NCBI GenBank assembly: GCA_035362835.1
Contig: DAOSDY010000005.1
Location: 42,420 to 106,419 of the forward strand
Reading direction: 5' to 3'
DNA length: 64,000 nucleotides
Source: Melioribacteraceae bacterium
GTDB lineage: Bacteria > Bacteroidota > Ignavibacteria > Ignavibacteriales > Melioribacteraceae
Position numbers and translations under genes: made by a program. The notes beneath the pieces were generated by a model. That model saw only the letters and a list, made by a program, of their open reading frames with translations, was not told where the DNA came from and searched no databases. This document shows, in pieces, positions 35,921 through 45,286 of the stretch; within the stretch, counting starts at the first letter, position 1, and the number at the start of each line of letters is the position of its first letter.

Positions 35921-37198
35921 TTAATCCATAATTTTTCTTAAGAACGAAGAGCTGTCCTCTTCATCAAATCTGGATTTACCGAAGTCGTTTTCTTCCATAT
36001 AAATATTCGGTTCTGTTTTAAAACCGCTTTGTATCATAGAATCGTCCGGGAAGAGTTCCGGATCGTTTCCTTTCGGTTTATAACGGAGAATAGTAGGGAT
36101 AGTAAGATCTGCATTCTGATCCACTTCAATTTTCCCTTTGGCAAAACCGCCAACAGCAACCGTCTTTTTCTCTTTAACCTTTTCTTCTTTCTCTTTCTTA
36201 ATGTTGCTGATTGTCTTGGTACTCATTTCGGATCCGAATCCGGTTGCAATCACAGTATAGGATATGTACTCAGTCAATTCATCTTTATTTACAAGTCCGA
36301 AAATGATATTGGCTTCTTCACCTGCAGCTTCGTAGATCACTTTATTACCCTCTTCAATTTCCTGCATCGTCATATTAGATGAGCCGGAAACATTGAGAAG
36401 AATATTTTTTGCGCCTTTGATTGAAATACCTTCGAGGAGCGGTGAGGAAATAGCTTTCTGCGCCGCTTCGATCGCACGGTTTTCCCCGCTTGCAATACCG
36501 CAGCCCATCAATGCCTGCCCGCTCTCTTTCATAACGGTGCGAACATCGGCAAAGTCGACATTTATAATTCCTGTTATGGTAATAATATCTGCGATACCTC
36601 TTGTAGCTTCGTAGAGAACTTCATTGGGTTTATCGAAAGCAGCACGTGCGGCCGTGGAGCTATCGAGAATGCTCAAGATTCTACCGTTAGGAATGATGAT
36701 CAAACTATCCACATACTGGCGAAGTTCTTTAATGCCCTCATCGGCATTTTTCATTCTCTGCTTGCCTTCCCAGGCAAACGGTTTAGTAACAATTCCAATA
36801 ACCAGAGCGCCGAGGCTTTTAGCAATAGAAGCAACTATAGGAGCGCCTCCGGTTCCCGTACCGCCGCCCATTCCGGCAGTAACAAAAACCATATCGCTTC
36901 CTTCCAGAATGTGTGTTAGTTTTTCCCGGTCTTCTTCGATTGCCTTTTTACCTACGTTTGGATCTGCGCCGGCTCCGAGTCCGCGCGTTACATTTGTACC
37001 CACCTGAACTTTGTGCATAGCAAGACTGCTGTCAAGAACCTGTGCGTCGGTATTAACGGCAACATATTCAACTCCGCTCAAGCCGCGTTTGATCATGCTA
37101 TCGATAGCATTGCAGCCGCCGCCGCCAACACCAACTACTTTAATTTGTGCGGATAGTTTTTTAGGTTCTTCCATATCCAGAGTGACGAATTTAAGCAT
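35921..37198 (-). CDS. ftsZ: Cell division protein FtsZ
   Basis: A 425-residue tubulin homologue that polymerises at mid-cell with GTP. The N-terminal VVGVGGGGCNAID and the tubulin signature GGGTGTG at 111-117 bind GTP. The T7-loop NVDFADVRTVM supplies the catalytic aspartates. A linker rich in Lys/Glu (about 335-360) leads to the C-terminal tail SSSFLRKIMD, the variant of the conserved peptide that contacts FtsA and other partners. Length is slightly above average. It follows ftsA by 23 bases, with a GGAGG-type ribosome site (AAGGAGGC). Confidence 0.98.
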   Translation of the reverse strand: MLKFVTLDMEEPKKLSAQIKVVGVGGGGCNAIDSMIKRGLSGVEYVAVNTDAQVLDSSLAMHKVQVGTNVTRGLGAGADPNVGKKAIEEDREKLTHILEGSDMVFVTAGMGGGTGTGGAPIVASIAKSLGALVIGIVTKPFAWEGKQRMKNADEGIKELRQYVDSLIIIPNGRILSILDSSTAARAAFDKPNEVLYEATRGIADIITITGIINVDFADVRTVMKESGQALMGCGIASGENRAIEAAQKAISSPLLEGISIKGAKNILLNVSGSSNMTMQEIEEGNKVIYEAAGEEANIIFGLVNKDELTEYISYTVIATGFGSEMSTKTISNIKKEKEEKVKEKKTVAVGGFAKGKIEVDQNADLTIPTILRYKPKGNDPELFPDDSMIQSGFKTEPNIYMEENDFGKSRFDEEDSSSFLRKIMD

Positions 37199-37221
37199 AT
37201 AGCCTCCTTGTTGTGGTATTT

Positions 37222-38460
37222 TTATAGTTTCTCAAAAAAATCTTGTACTTTCTTAAATGCTTTTCCAAAGTTGATCTTCTTGGTTGGAGCTTTTACAATT
37301 GTAAAACTTTCAGAAGAAGACTTACCCGGAATTCCTTTTATCAATCCAGCTACGGTTGCGAATTCGGGGCTTTCAACTTCGTTTGAGAGTCCGGAACCGA
37401 GCTCAAGCGGCACGCCGATCCTGGCAGGTAATCCGAAAACATCTTCAGCAAGTTCTGTACATCCTTTAAGTAGAGAACCGCCGCCTGTTAGAACTACTCC
37501 CGCCTTTACCTTGTTTTTGAATCCCGTGTGGCGAAGTTCGTTATCTATAAGAGAGAAGAGCTCACGCATTCTTACACTGATAATCTGGGTAAGAAGCGTA
37601 ACAGGAATTTTTATATTTCCCCTCGCACCAACACCTTTGATATATATATCTTCATCTTTAATAATAGCCGTTTCGGTCGCATACCCGTATTCTTTCTTCA
37701 GTTTCTCAGCATCTGCCGTAACGATTCCAAGGGTTTCGCGGATATCATTAGTAACCTGATTACCTGCAACCCCGATAACTTTAGTATGTTTAATCGCCCT
37801 CTTATGGTAGATTGCAATATCCGTAGTGCCGCCGCCTATATCGATGAGAAGTATTCCCAGATCTTTTTCGTTTTCTTCAAGAACCGATAGACTTGAGGCA
37901 ACTGGCTGAAGTATGTAATCCTTAACAACGAAACCTGCACGCTCAACCGATTTTTTTATATTCTGAATTGCCGGTACAGAAGCGAGAACAACGTGATTAA
38001 CAGCTTCCAATCTCGATCCGCACATACCGATCGGATCTTCAATTCCGCCCTGGTAATCGACGAAATATTCTTCAGGAATTATGTGAAGGATCTGCCTGTC
38101 GGACGGAATTCTGATCGTCTGAACATCGGATTTGAGACGTTCAAGATCAGATGCCGCGATTTCATGTTCCGGATTATTGATTGTAACATAATTTCTGTGC
38201 CGGAGCGAAGTTATATGCTCGCCGGCGACACCGACATTAAGTTCTTTAACTGAAAGACCAGCCCTGTTGGAAGCAACATTCATAGCTTCCGTAATAGCTT
38301 CCGCAGTCTTCGAAATATTTGCGACGAGACCTCTGTTCAATCCATCCGAAGGGGCGATGCCAAAACCGAGAATATTAACCGTGTTCTCCGCCTTTTCAGC
38401 AATTACCGCGCATACTTTTGTTGTACCAAGATCGAGTCCTGCAATTATATTTTTCTTCAT
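37222..38460 (-). CDS. ftsA: Cell division protein FtsA
   Basis: A 412-residue actin-like ATPase that tethers FtsZ to the membrane. It has the phosphate-1 loop AGLDLGTTKVCAVI, the phosphate-2 block LLIDIGGGTTDIAIY, and the adenosine loop VVLTGGGSLLKG. The C-terminus FGKAFKKVQDFFEKL is an amphipathic membrane-targeting helix. SHS2/MreB-box landmarks (ELNVGVAGEHITS) are present. It overlaps ftsQ by four bases, so the pair is translationally coupled. Membrane-associated cytosolic protein of the divisome. Confidence 0.97.
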   Translation of the reverse strand: MKKNIIAGLDLGTTKVCAVIAEKAENTVNILGFGIAPSDGLNRGLVANISKTAEAITEAMNVASNRAGLSVKELNVGVAGEHITSLRHRNYVTINNPEHEIAASDLERLKSDVQTIRIPSDRQILHIIPEEYFVDYQGGIEDPIGMCGSRLEAVNHVVLASVPAIQNIKKSVERAGFVVKDYILQPVASSLSVLEENEKDLGILLIDIGGGTTDIAIYHKRAIKHTKVIGVAGNQVTNDIRETLGIVTADAEKLKKEYGYATETAIIKDEDIYIKGVGARGNIKIPVTLLTQIISVRMRELFSLIDNELRHTGFKNKVKAGVVLTGGGSLLKGCTELAEDVFGLPARIGVPLELGSGLSNEVESPEFATVAGLIKGIPGKSSSESFTIVKAPTKKINFGKAFKKVQDFFEKL

Positions 38461-39227
38461 GATGTTTTATCCCCCTCGTTTGAGGTTTCACGTATGCCCA
38501 GATAGACATGACCTCCATATCTCAAATCGACATATTTCATTATGTTATTTATCTCTTTCCCTTTCAGATAAGTCCATAGATTATTAAAATAAATTGTTCT
38601 TCTTATTTCGCTTCCTCTTCCAATTATCACAGGATAATTGATGAAAGAGAATTCGAGCATAATATCTCCGCCCGTCTGCATATCAACGGAGGAAAGCCCG
38701 TCGTACAGTTCCGGGTTAATCAATTTGACGGCACTAATTATTTTTGATGCTGTAAGAATATCTTCATTATTCTTATAGAACTTCATCGATACAAGATCAT
38801 TTATAACCGGATTAATAATCACCGGATAATCGATTCTACGGGTTTTCGGAAGCATCGGGAGAATCTGGAGATTATCTGTAACCAGAAATTGATTATCCGC
38901 GTAGAGAAGAATCGACTCAAAACTTTTTTCTATTACTTTAACCGAAACCTTTCCGCTACCGTCGTAACGGACATCGATATTATCAACGTAAGGATGCTTG
39001 CGAAGTCTGTCCTTAATTAATTCTGTAGTTAGTCCGAAGTACTGATTCCGGTCTAGGATATTTGCGAATTCAAAATATTGTTCCTTTGAAAGATGAACAT
39101 TCCCTTCGAGTGAAATAACATCAATTCTCTCCTTCTCATTTCTGTTTAAGGAGAAAGAGAGATAGATTATCAGTCCGAGCATGATGAACAGAAGAGAGAG
39201 ATTGAATATTTTTTGTTTTTTAGTCAT
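38457..39227 (-). CDS. ftsQ: Cell division protein FtsQ/DivIB
   Basis: A 256-residue bitopic protein: a short cytosolic N-terminus with KKQK, one membrane helix at about 8-25, then a POTRA domain (IDVISLEGNVHLSKEQYFEFANI ... LRKHPYVDNIDVRYDGSGKVSVKVIEK) and a beta domain. In the divisome FtsQ recruits FtsL/FtsB in the periplasm. Sequence conservation of the family is low, but the POTRA pattern and the position between murC and ftsA make the assignment safe. It starts directly after the murC stop. Confidence 0.9.
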   Translation of the reverse strand: MTKKQKIFNLSLLFIMLGLIIYLSFSLNRNEKERIDVISLEGNVHLSKEQYFEFANILDRNQYFGLTTELIKDRLRKHPYVDNIDVRYDGSGKVSVKVIEKSFESILLYADNQFLVTDNLQILPMLPKTRRIDYPVIINPVINDLVSMKFYKNNEDILTASKIISAVKLINPELYDGLSSVDMQTGGDIMLEFSFINYPVIIGRGSEIRRTIYFNNLWTYLKGKEINNIMKYVDLRYGGHVYLGIRETSNEGDKTS

Positions 39228-40607
39228 CTACTTTTTTGTTTTAATAAGGTCGATAAATTTTTCGCCGAATTTCCAAATATCTCCGGCGCCAAGTGTTATT
39301 ACGATATCATCCTTCCTGTAAATTTTCTTGAGCAATTCAGGTATTTTAGTTTTATCGGGCTCGTAGTAAACATTTTTATGACCGAATTTTTTTGCAGTAT
39401 CGGCAATAAGCTGACCACTAATTCCATCGATCGGTTTTTCTCTCGCCGGGTAAACATCGGTACAAATAAAAACATCCGAATTAAGAAACGACCGGCCGAA
39501 TTCTGAATAAAAATCCCTAGTCCTTGAATAAAGATGCGGCTGAAATACAGCAACCAGTCTCCGGTTCCAGCCCCTTCTAATTCCGTCGAGAGTAACGTTA
39601 ATTTCTGTCGGGTGGTGGCCATAATCATCAATTACCATTATTTCATTGTCATACTTCTTTTCGAAACGTCTGTAAACTCCGGCGAAAGAACCGAGTGCTT
39701 TCTGAATTATATTGAAGCCGACCCCCATCTCATAAGCAATCGTTACAGCTACAAGAGAATTACGGACATTATGAAGCCCGGGTATATTCAATTTAATTCT
39801 GCCGAGTTCTCTGCCTTTATATACAAGTGTATATTCCGAAGAATTTTCCTTATGGATAATATCTACAGCGCGAACATCAGCCTGAGGTGTAAGACCATAA
39901 GTAAATATTTTCTTATTGATAAGAGGAATAATATCCTGAAGCGCAGGTTCATCCAGACATAGAACAACAAAACCGAAAAACGGAACTTTATTTGCAAATT
40001 CAATGAATGCCGATTTAATATCTTCAAGATCTTTATATGTATCCAGGTGTTCTTTTTCGAGAGTTGTTAGAGCTGCGATTACAGGAGTAAGTTTCAGGAA
40101 TGTCCTGTCGAATTCATCAGCTTCAACAACGATGTACTCTCCTTTTCCAAGACGGGCATTTGTGCCGCCAAGACTGCTCAGTTTACCGCCTACAATTATC
40201 GTAGGATCGATAGCCGCTTCGGTAAGAACAAGTCCGACCATCGAAGTAGTAGTTGTTTTTCCGTGAGTACCGGCAATGCCGATACCGTATTTCATCCTCA
40301 TACACTCAGCTAACATTTCCGAGCGTTTGATCACCGGTATTTTTCTTTCGATAGCAGCTTTAACTTCCGGATTATCAAGATTAACAGCAGAAGAATAGAC
40401 AACAACATCAGCCTCTTTCAGGTTTTCGGAAGAATGGCCCTCGTAGATTTTAATGCCGAGGCTTTCGAGGCGGTCGGTCACTTCAGTCTTATTGAGGTCG
40501 GATCCTGTAATAGTGAATCCCTGACTCAAGAGGATCTCGGCGATACCGCTCATACCGATTCCGCCGATACCGATGAAGTGAACATTCTTTACAGTTTGCA
40601 TCATCAT
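39228..40607 (-). CDS. murC: UDP-N-acetylmuramate--L-alanine ligase
   Basis: A 459-residue Mur ligase adding L-Ala to UDP-MurNAc with ATP. The FIGIGGIGMSGIAEIL start binds the UDP moiety; GTHGKTTTTSMV is the P-loop; VVEADEFDRTFLKL and DDYGHHPTEI are further MurC-specific blocks, the latter being diagnostic. Start is one of three successive methionines at 40607-40601, preceded by AAGGA. It lies 12 bases after murG in the dcw order. Cytosolic first step of stem-peptide assembly. Confidence 0.97.
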   Translation of the reverse strand: MMMQTVKNVHFIGIGGIGMSGIAEILLSQGFTITGSDLNKTEVTDRLESLGIKIYEGHSSENLKEADVVVYSSAVNLDNPEVKAAIERKIPVIKRSEMLAECMRMKYGIGIAGTHGKTTTTSMVGLVLTEAAIDPTIIVGGKLSSLGGTNARLGKGEYIVVEADEFDRTFLKLTPVIAALTTLEKEHLDTYKDLEDIKSAFIEFANKVPFFGFVVLCLDEPALQDIIPLINKKIFTYGLTPQADVRAVDIIHKENSSEYTLVYKGRELGRIKLNIPGLHNVRNSLVAVTIAYEMGVGFNIIQKALGSFAGVYRRFEKKYDNEIMVIDDYGHHPTEINVTLDGIRRGWNRRLVAVFQPHLYSRTRDFYSEFGRSFLNSDVFICTDVYPAREKPIDGISGQLIADTAKKFGHKNVYYEPDKTKIPELLKKIYRKDDIVITLGAGDIWKFGEKFIDLIKTKK

Positions 40608-40619
40608 GATAAAAAATCC

Positions 40620-41720
40620 TTATAAACTTTCGGCCATTTTAATTATGCTACCGGCAATTATTTTAACGGCGTCCGGTTTTGCAAAGGCCTTAATATTTTC
40701 TCTAAGTGAATTCAATTTCATTTCATCCGAAATCAATTCTACAATTACAGGAAAGAGATCCGATTTCAAATTTTTATCTTCAATCATAATTGCAGCAGAG
40801 GCATCGCTGATGGCCCTGGCATTCTTTGTCTGATGATCCGCCGCAACATGAGAAGAAGGAACAAAGATTACAGGAATACCGAGAAACGATACTTCGGTAA
40901 TTGTTGTGGCTCCGGCTCTTGCGATAAGCAGGTCGCAGGCCGAATATGCTGCCGACATATCATCAATAAACCTCATTACCCTTACATTAACTCCCTCAAA
41001 CTTTTTATACTGCTCATAGTAGAAGGGACCTGTCTGCCAGATCAGTTGAATATTTTTACTAATCAGTTTAGTAACAGAGAGAGCAACAGCTTCGTTAATA
41101 TCGCGGGCGCCTCCGCTTCCACCGATAATAAGAACCGTTTTTTTATCCGTCGTCAGTGCAAATTTTTTCAGAGCATCGGATTTTGGTATCAAGTTCAGAT
41201 TCAACCGGACCGGATTACCGGTTAGTTTTAATTTCTGCTGGTCGCGGAAATATTTTTTTGATTCTTCAAACGTTATATGAATCTCATCAGCCTTCTTTTC
41301 GAGAAGTCTGTTAGTGACACCCGGATAGCTATTTTGTTCGAGCAGAACTATTTTCGATCCCAGAACAGAAGCGCCCCATACAGCAGGGCCGGAGACATAT
41401 GCGCCGGATCCAATTGCCACTCTCGGTTTAAATTTCATTGCGATCAAAAGCGATTGAACCATTGAGACGAACAATTTAAGCGGGAAAAGAATATTTGCGA
41501 ATGTAAGCTTTCGAGAGAATCCGCTTATCCAGATCGACTTAAAATTAAATCCGTATTCGGGAACCACGCGGGATTCAATTTTATCCGCGGTTCCAACAAA
41601 TAAAATTTCGGCTTCTGGTTTCATCAATTTAATCTGCTGTGCAACTGCAAGAGCAGGATAAAGATGTCCCCCGGTTCCGCCGCCCGCAAATAGAAAACGA
41701 TATATAGTTGTTCCGCTCAT
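40620..41720 (-). CDS. murG: UDP-GlcNAc:lipid I GlcNAc transferase MurG
   Basis: A 366-residue GT28 enzyme converting lipid I to lipid II at the inner face of the membrane. It shows FAGGGTGGHLYPALAVAQQI, the first glycine-rich loop; SGAYVSGPAVW; LLEQNSYPGVTNRLL; IGGSGGARDINEA, the third loop; and the donor-site stretch LLIARAGATTITEVSFLGIPVIFVPS. Length is standard. It overlaps the 3' end of ftsW by four bases. Confidence 0.97.
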   Translation of the reverse strand: MSGTTIYRFLFAGGGTGGHLYPALAVAQQIKLMKPEAEILFVGTADKIESRVVPEYGFNFKSIWISGFSRKLTFANILFPLKLFVSMVQSLLIAMKFKPRVAIGSGAYVSGPAVWGASVLGSKIVLLEQNSYPGVTNRLLEKKADEIHITFEESKKYFRDQQKLKLTGNPVRLNLNLIPKSDALKKFALTTDKKTVLIIGGSGGARDINEAVALSVTKLISKNIQLIWQTGPFYYEQYKKFEGVNVRVMRFIDDMSAAYSACDLLIARAGATTITEVSFLGIPVIFVPSSHVAADHQTKNARAISDASAAIMIEDKNLKSDLFPVIVELISDEMKLNSLRENIKAFAKPDAVKIIAGSIIKMAESL

Positions 41721-42829
41721 CCTACCTGTGCAATCCTTAATTCTTCTGTTGCCATCGACTGACGGGCAACATTTACAATAATTCCTGTTGATACTGCAAA
41801 AAGGATAATAGACGTTCCGCCGAAGCTTATGAAAGGAAGTGTAATACCTGTCGTAGGAAGTATTCCGGTTACCACTCCCGCATTAATAAAAGCACTTAGA
41901 ATAATGTTGAAACCGAGTCCGAAGACAAGCAGCTGTCCAAATTGATCCTGAGATTTTTTAGCTATTATCAGACAAATAATAAAAAGAACGAGATAGAAGA
42001 AGAGAACTGCAACAGTTCCAACAAAGCCCATTTCCTCTCCGAGGATAGAAAAAATAAAATCTCCGTAAGATTCGGGAAGGAAAAGATCGCTTTGCCTGCT
42101 GTGTCCTAATCCGAGTCCGAACCAGCCCCCGCTGCCGAGCGCAATTTTAGCCTGTGTAACCTGAATATTAATATCACCGCCGGAGGACAAACTGTTTATA
42201 TAAGTTAAAACTCTTTCGCGCGAGTGTTTGAATATCATAATTCCGATTGAAGCAATGCCGAAAACGGAAAGGAAAGTAAATCCGATATGCTTAAATCTTG
42301 CGCCGCCGATATATAGCAAAGTGAATCCCGTTGCGGCAATTATGAGACTCGTGCTTACATTAGGCTGAATAAGAATCAGTCCGCTTACAACAATTATCCA
42401 GATAAGAGGAAAAACAAATCCACCCTTGAATTCGGAAATTTTCTGATCGAACTTTTCAATCATAACCGCCAGATGCATAATCAGAATCAGTTTTGCCGCT
42501 TCCGAAGGCTGGAACTGAATAAAACCGAGGTCGATCCATCTTGCAGCCCCTTTCACTTTAGGAGCAAAAAGAAATGTAAATACCAGCAGAGCAATTACAC
42601 CGATTAAAAGATATTTGCTGTATTTGCGGTAGTTGTCATACGGTATCTGGGCGAAAACCCAGAATAAAAATCCGGCAGCAATAACTTTCCAGAGATGAGA
42701 TTTGAAAAGGAAATAAATGTTATTGAATTTCGAGATGCTGTATGTACCGCTCGCGGTAAAAACCATAATTGCGCCGAGAAGCATAAATGCAACCACAAGC
42801 AGAATGAATATTTTTAATAGACCTTTCAT
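41717..42829 (-). CDS. ftsW: Lipid II polymerase FtsW (SEDS family)
   Basis: Ten membrane helices in 370 residues. The SEDS hallmarks include IDLGFIQFQPSEAAKL, LGLGHSRQSDLFLPESYGDFIFSILGEEMGF, and TGILPTTGITLPFISFGGTS near the C-terminus. FtsW polymerises lipid II with FtsI in septal wall synthesis. The frame stays open upstream into murD, but I start at the ATG at 42829: it lies one base beyond the murD stop and begins the usual short cytosolic tail (MKGLLKIF). The extra 45 residues of the longer frame are Cys/Arg-rich and look like antiframe noise. Confidence 0.95.
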   Translation of the reverse strand: MKGLLKIFILLVVAFMLLGAIMVFTASGTYSISKFNNIYFLFKSHLWKVIAAGFLFWVFAQIPYDNYRKYSKYLLIGVIALLVFTFLFAPKVKGAARWIDLGFIQFQPSEAAKLILIMHLAVMIEKFDQKISEFKGGFVFPLIWIIVVSGLILIQPNVSTSLIIAATGFTLLYIGGARFKHIGFTFLSVFGIASIGIMIFKHSRERVLTYINSLSSGGDINIQVTQAKIALGSGGWFGLGLGHSRQSDLFLPESYGDFIFSILGEEMGFVGTVAVLFFYLVLFIICLIIAKKSQDQFGQLLVFGLGFNIILSAFINAGVVTGILPTTGITLPFISFGGTSIILFAVSTGIIVNVARQSMATEELRIAQVG

Positions 42830-42830
42830 A

Positions 42831-44177
42831 TTATAGATTATTAACCGCCTTTTTGAAAACCCTTCCTCTGTGTTCGTAATCCGTGAACATATCGAAACTG
42901 GCGCATGCCGGCGATAACAGAACCACTGAACCGGGTAAAGCCTGCAGCATTGCCGATTCAACACATTCCTCGAGAGAGTTTTTTATTTCCGTTTCAACAA
43001 TTGATTCAAAAAAACTTTTAACTTTTTCAGCCGAAACACCAATGGCATAGATTTTTTTAACATGCCTGCTGATGAGTGATTCAATCTGTGAATAGTCGTT
43101 CCCTTTATCTTTACCGCCGAGTATCAGGTAGATCGGTTTTTCAAAACTCTTAAGCGCGACCACAACGGAATCGACATTAGTAGCTTTGGAATCATTGTAG
43201 TATTCAACACCATTAAGTTCGCGGACAAATTCAATTCTGTGCTCAACACCATGAAATGACTGAAACGCCCCGCGGATTTTCAAGTTTGGCAGATTTAATG
43301 TTTTAGCCACCGCCAGAACCGCCAGAGCATTAGCCACATTGTGTTCACCTTTTATAAAAAGATCCGTAACCGGACAAACTTCTTCTAAAGCGCCGAACCA
43401 GGCAAAAAACATCTTACCGTTTCGAACAAAAGCGCCTGCCGGAACTTCCTTAGTAAGTGAGAAGCTTAATTTCTGAACCCGCCTATTCTGCATTGTACGG
43501 GATGTGTTAATATCATCGGCATTAAACAAAAAGAAATTCGATTCATCCTGATAAGCAGTAATTTTTATTTTGGAAGCGATGTATTTTTCAAGTTTATTCT
43601 CATAACGGTCCATGTGATCAGGAGTAATATTCAGTATGATCGAGAAAAAGGGTTTGAATTTTTCAGTAAAGTCGAGCTGGAAGCTTGAAGTTTCGAGAGC
43701 AACAAATTGATCCTCTTTAACATCCAGAACAATATCGGAAAAGGCATTGCCGATATTTCCGGCCGAATAAGATTTGATTCCGCATTCGTTCAGCGTATGG
43801 TTCATAAGAGCCGTTGTAGTTGTTTTTCCGTTAGTACCGGTAATTGCGATTATTCCGCCTTTACAGAACCACGAGGCAAATTCAACCTCGCTAATAATTT
43901 TTATTTTTCTTGCAGCCGCGTTTTTTAGTACTACCGAGTCTGTTGGAACACCCGGACTTGTAATGATAAGATCACATTCATAAACTCTTTCCGAATGTCC
44001 GCCAAGTTCAAAATCGATTCCTTCCGATTCAAAAAGAGCAATTGATGTTTTCAGTTTTTCCTCGCTACCCGAATCACTTACAAACGGAACAGCGCCGAGT
44101 TTTTTTGAGAGTCGTGCAGCGCCAATCCCGCTTCTAACAGCGCCGATAATCGATATTTTCTTCCCTTTTATTTCCAT
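42831..44177 (-). CDS. murD: UDP-MurNAc-L-Ala--D-glutamate ligase
   Basis: A 448-residue Mur ligase adding D-Glu. N-terminal UDP-binding IIGAVRSGIGAARLSKKLGA, TSPGVPTDS, ATP P-loop GTNGKTTTTALMNH, LETSSFQLDF, LNITPDHMDRY, NDSKATNVDSVVVAL and LGGKDKGNDY are all diagnostic. Starts with a one-base overlap to mraY. Cytosolic step two of stem-peptide synthesis. Confidence 0.97.
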   Translation of the reverse strand: MEIKGKKISIIGAVRSGIGAARLSKKLGAVPFVSDSGSEEKLKTSIALFESEGIDFELGGHSERVYECDLIITSPGVPTDSVVLKNAAARKIKIISEVEFASWFCKGGIIAITGTNGKTTTTALMNHTLNECGIKSYSAGNIGNAFSDIVLDVKEDQFVALETSSFQLDFTEKFKPFFSIILNITPDHMDRYENKLEKYIASKIKITAYQDESNFFLFNADDINTSRTMQNRRVQKLSFSLTKEVPAGAFVRNGKMFFAWFGALEEVCPVTDLFIKGEHNVANALAVLAVAKTLNLPNLKIRGAFQSFHGVEHRIEFVRELNGVEYYNDSKATNVDSVVVALKSFEKPIYLILGGKDKGNDYSQIESLISRHVKKIYAIGVSAEKVKSFFESIVETEIKNSLEECVESAMLQALPGSVVLLSPACASFDMFTDYEHRGRVFKKAVNNL

Positions 44178-45286
44178 TACCTTATCTTAAATGAAGCGAG
44201 ACTGATTATTGTTAAAATGATAGTAATGATATAGAACCTTACTACGATTTTGGGTTCAGCCCAATCGAGTTTTTCAAAATGGTGATGAATCGGCGCCATC
44301 TTAAAGACTCTTCTGCCTTCTCCGTATTTCCGTTTGGTAAATTTGAAATAGAGGCGTTGGATAATAACAGACAGGGTTTCAGCGAAATAGATGCCACCGA
44401 GAATCGGGATAAGAAGATCTTTCTTAATCACAATCATTATTACACCGAAAGCACCGCCCAGCGCTAGCGATCCGGTATCGCCCATAAAAATCTGAGCAGG
44501 ATAAAAATTGAACCAGAGAAATCCGAGTCCCGCACCGATCAGAGCTGCAATAAAAACGGTAAGTTCACCGCTTCCGGATATGTAAAAAATATTCAGGTAA
44601 TCGGCGTAAATAACATTGCCCGTCATATAAGAAATTATCGCGAGCGCGAGCATCACAATTATCATCGTTCCAATTGCAAGACCATCCAGGCCGTCAGTAA
44701 GATTTACGGCGTTGGAAGTTGCGGTTATAATGAAAATGACCCATGGTATATAGAGGTATGAAAAATCCCAGTTAAGATTTTTGAAAAAGGGCAATGTCGT
44801 TTGAGTATTATAGTTCGAGAACTCGGGCAAATAGTAGACTGCCAATCCAACAATAAGTCCAACAAAAATCTGCCCGATCAATTTATAGCGGGCAATCAAT
44901 CCCTGCGGAAGTTTTTTCACAACTTTAAGATAGTCATCCAGAAATCCGACAATTCCGAGAACAACAGTAGCGAAGAGGACCAGCAGAATAAAAATGCTTT
45001 TGATATCGCTCCAGAGGAGAACCGGAAGTACAACAGAGAATAGTATAATCAATCCGCCCATCGTCGGAGTCCCTGCTTTTTTCTTATGAGTAGCTGGTCC
45101 TTCTTCGCGAATCGGCTGGTCTACCTGTCTTGCTTTTAATTTTGCAATGATTCTGGGTCCGATATAGAAAGACAAAATCAAAGCGGTAATTGCCGCGAGT
45201 GCTGACCGGAAAGTAAGAAACCGGAACAGATCGAATCCGGGCGGATTAAATTTTTCGTTGATGTAATCAAATAGATAGTAGAACAT
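44177..45286 (-). CDS. mraY: Phospho-MurNAc-pentapeptide transferase MraY
   Basis: A 369-residue polytopic enzyme with ten helices that joins phospho-MurNAc-pentapeptide to undecaprenyl phosphate, giving lipid I. Signatures: EEGPATHKKKAGTPTMGGL, FLDDYLKV (catalytic Asp pair), NAVNLTDGLDGLA, FMGDTGSLALGGA, and the C-terminal MAPIHHHFEKLDW motif with the essential His. Length slightly above the E. coli 360. Overlaps murF by one base and murD by one base. Confidence 0.98.
   Translation of the reverse strand: MFYYLFDYINEKFNPPGFDLFRFLTFRSALAAITALILSFYIGPRIIAKLKARQVDQPIREEGPATHKKKAGTPTMGGLIILFSVVLPVLLWSDIKSIFILLVLFATVVLGIVGFLDDYLKVVKKLPQGLIARYKLIGQIFVGLIVGLAVYYLPEFSNYNTQTTLPFFKNLNWDFSYLYIPWVIFIITATSNAVNLTDGLDGLAIGTMIIVMLALAIISYMTGNVIYADYLNIFYISGSGELTVFIAALIGAGLGFLWFNFYPAQIFMGDTGSLALGGAFGVIMIVIKKDLLIPILGGIYFAETLSVIIQRLYFKFTKRKYGEGRRVFKMAPIHHHFEKLDWAEPKIVVRFYIITIILTIISLASFKIR

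Noticed and set aside
36029..37202. Several plus-strand open frames opposite ftsZ
   Set aside because: They shadow the well-conserved FtsZ codons and have no family features.
42830..42964. 45-codon N-terminal extension of FtsW overlapping murD
   Set aside because: Composition (Cys/Arg-rich) is unlike FtsW; the ATG at 42829 directly after the murD stop gives the normal topology.
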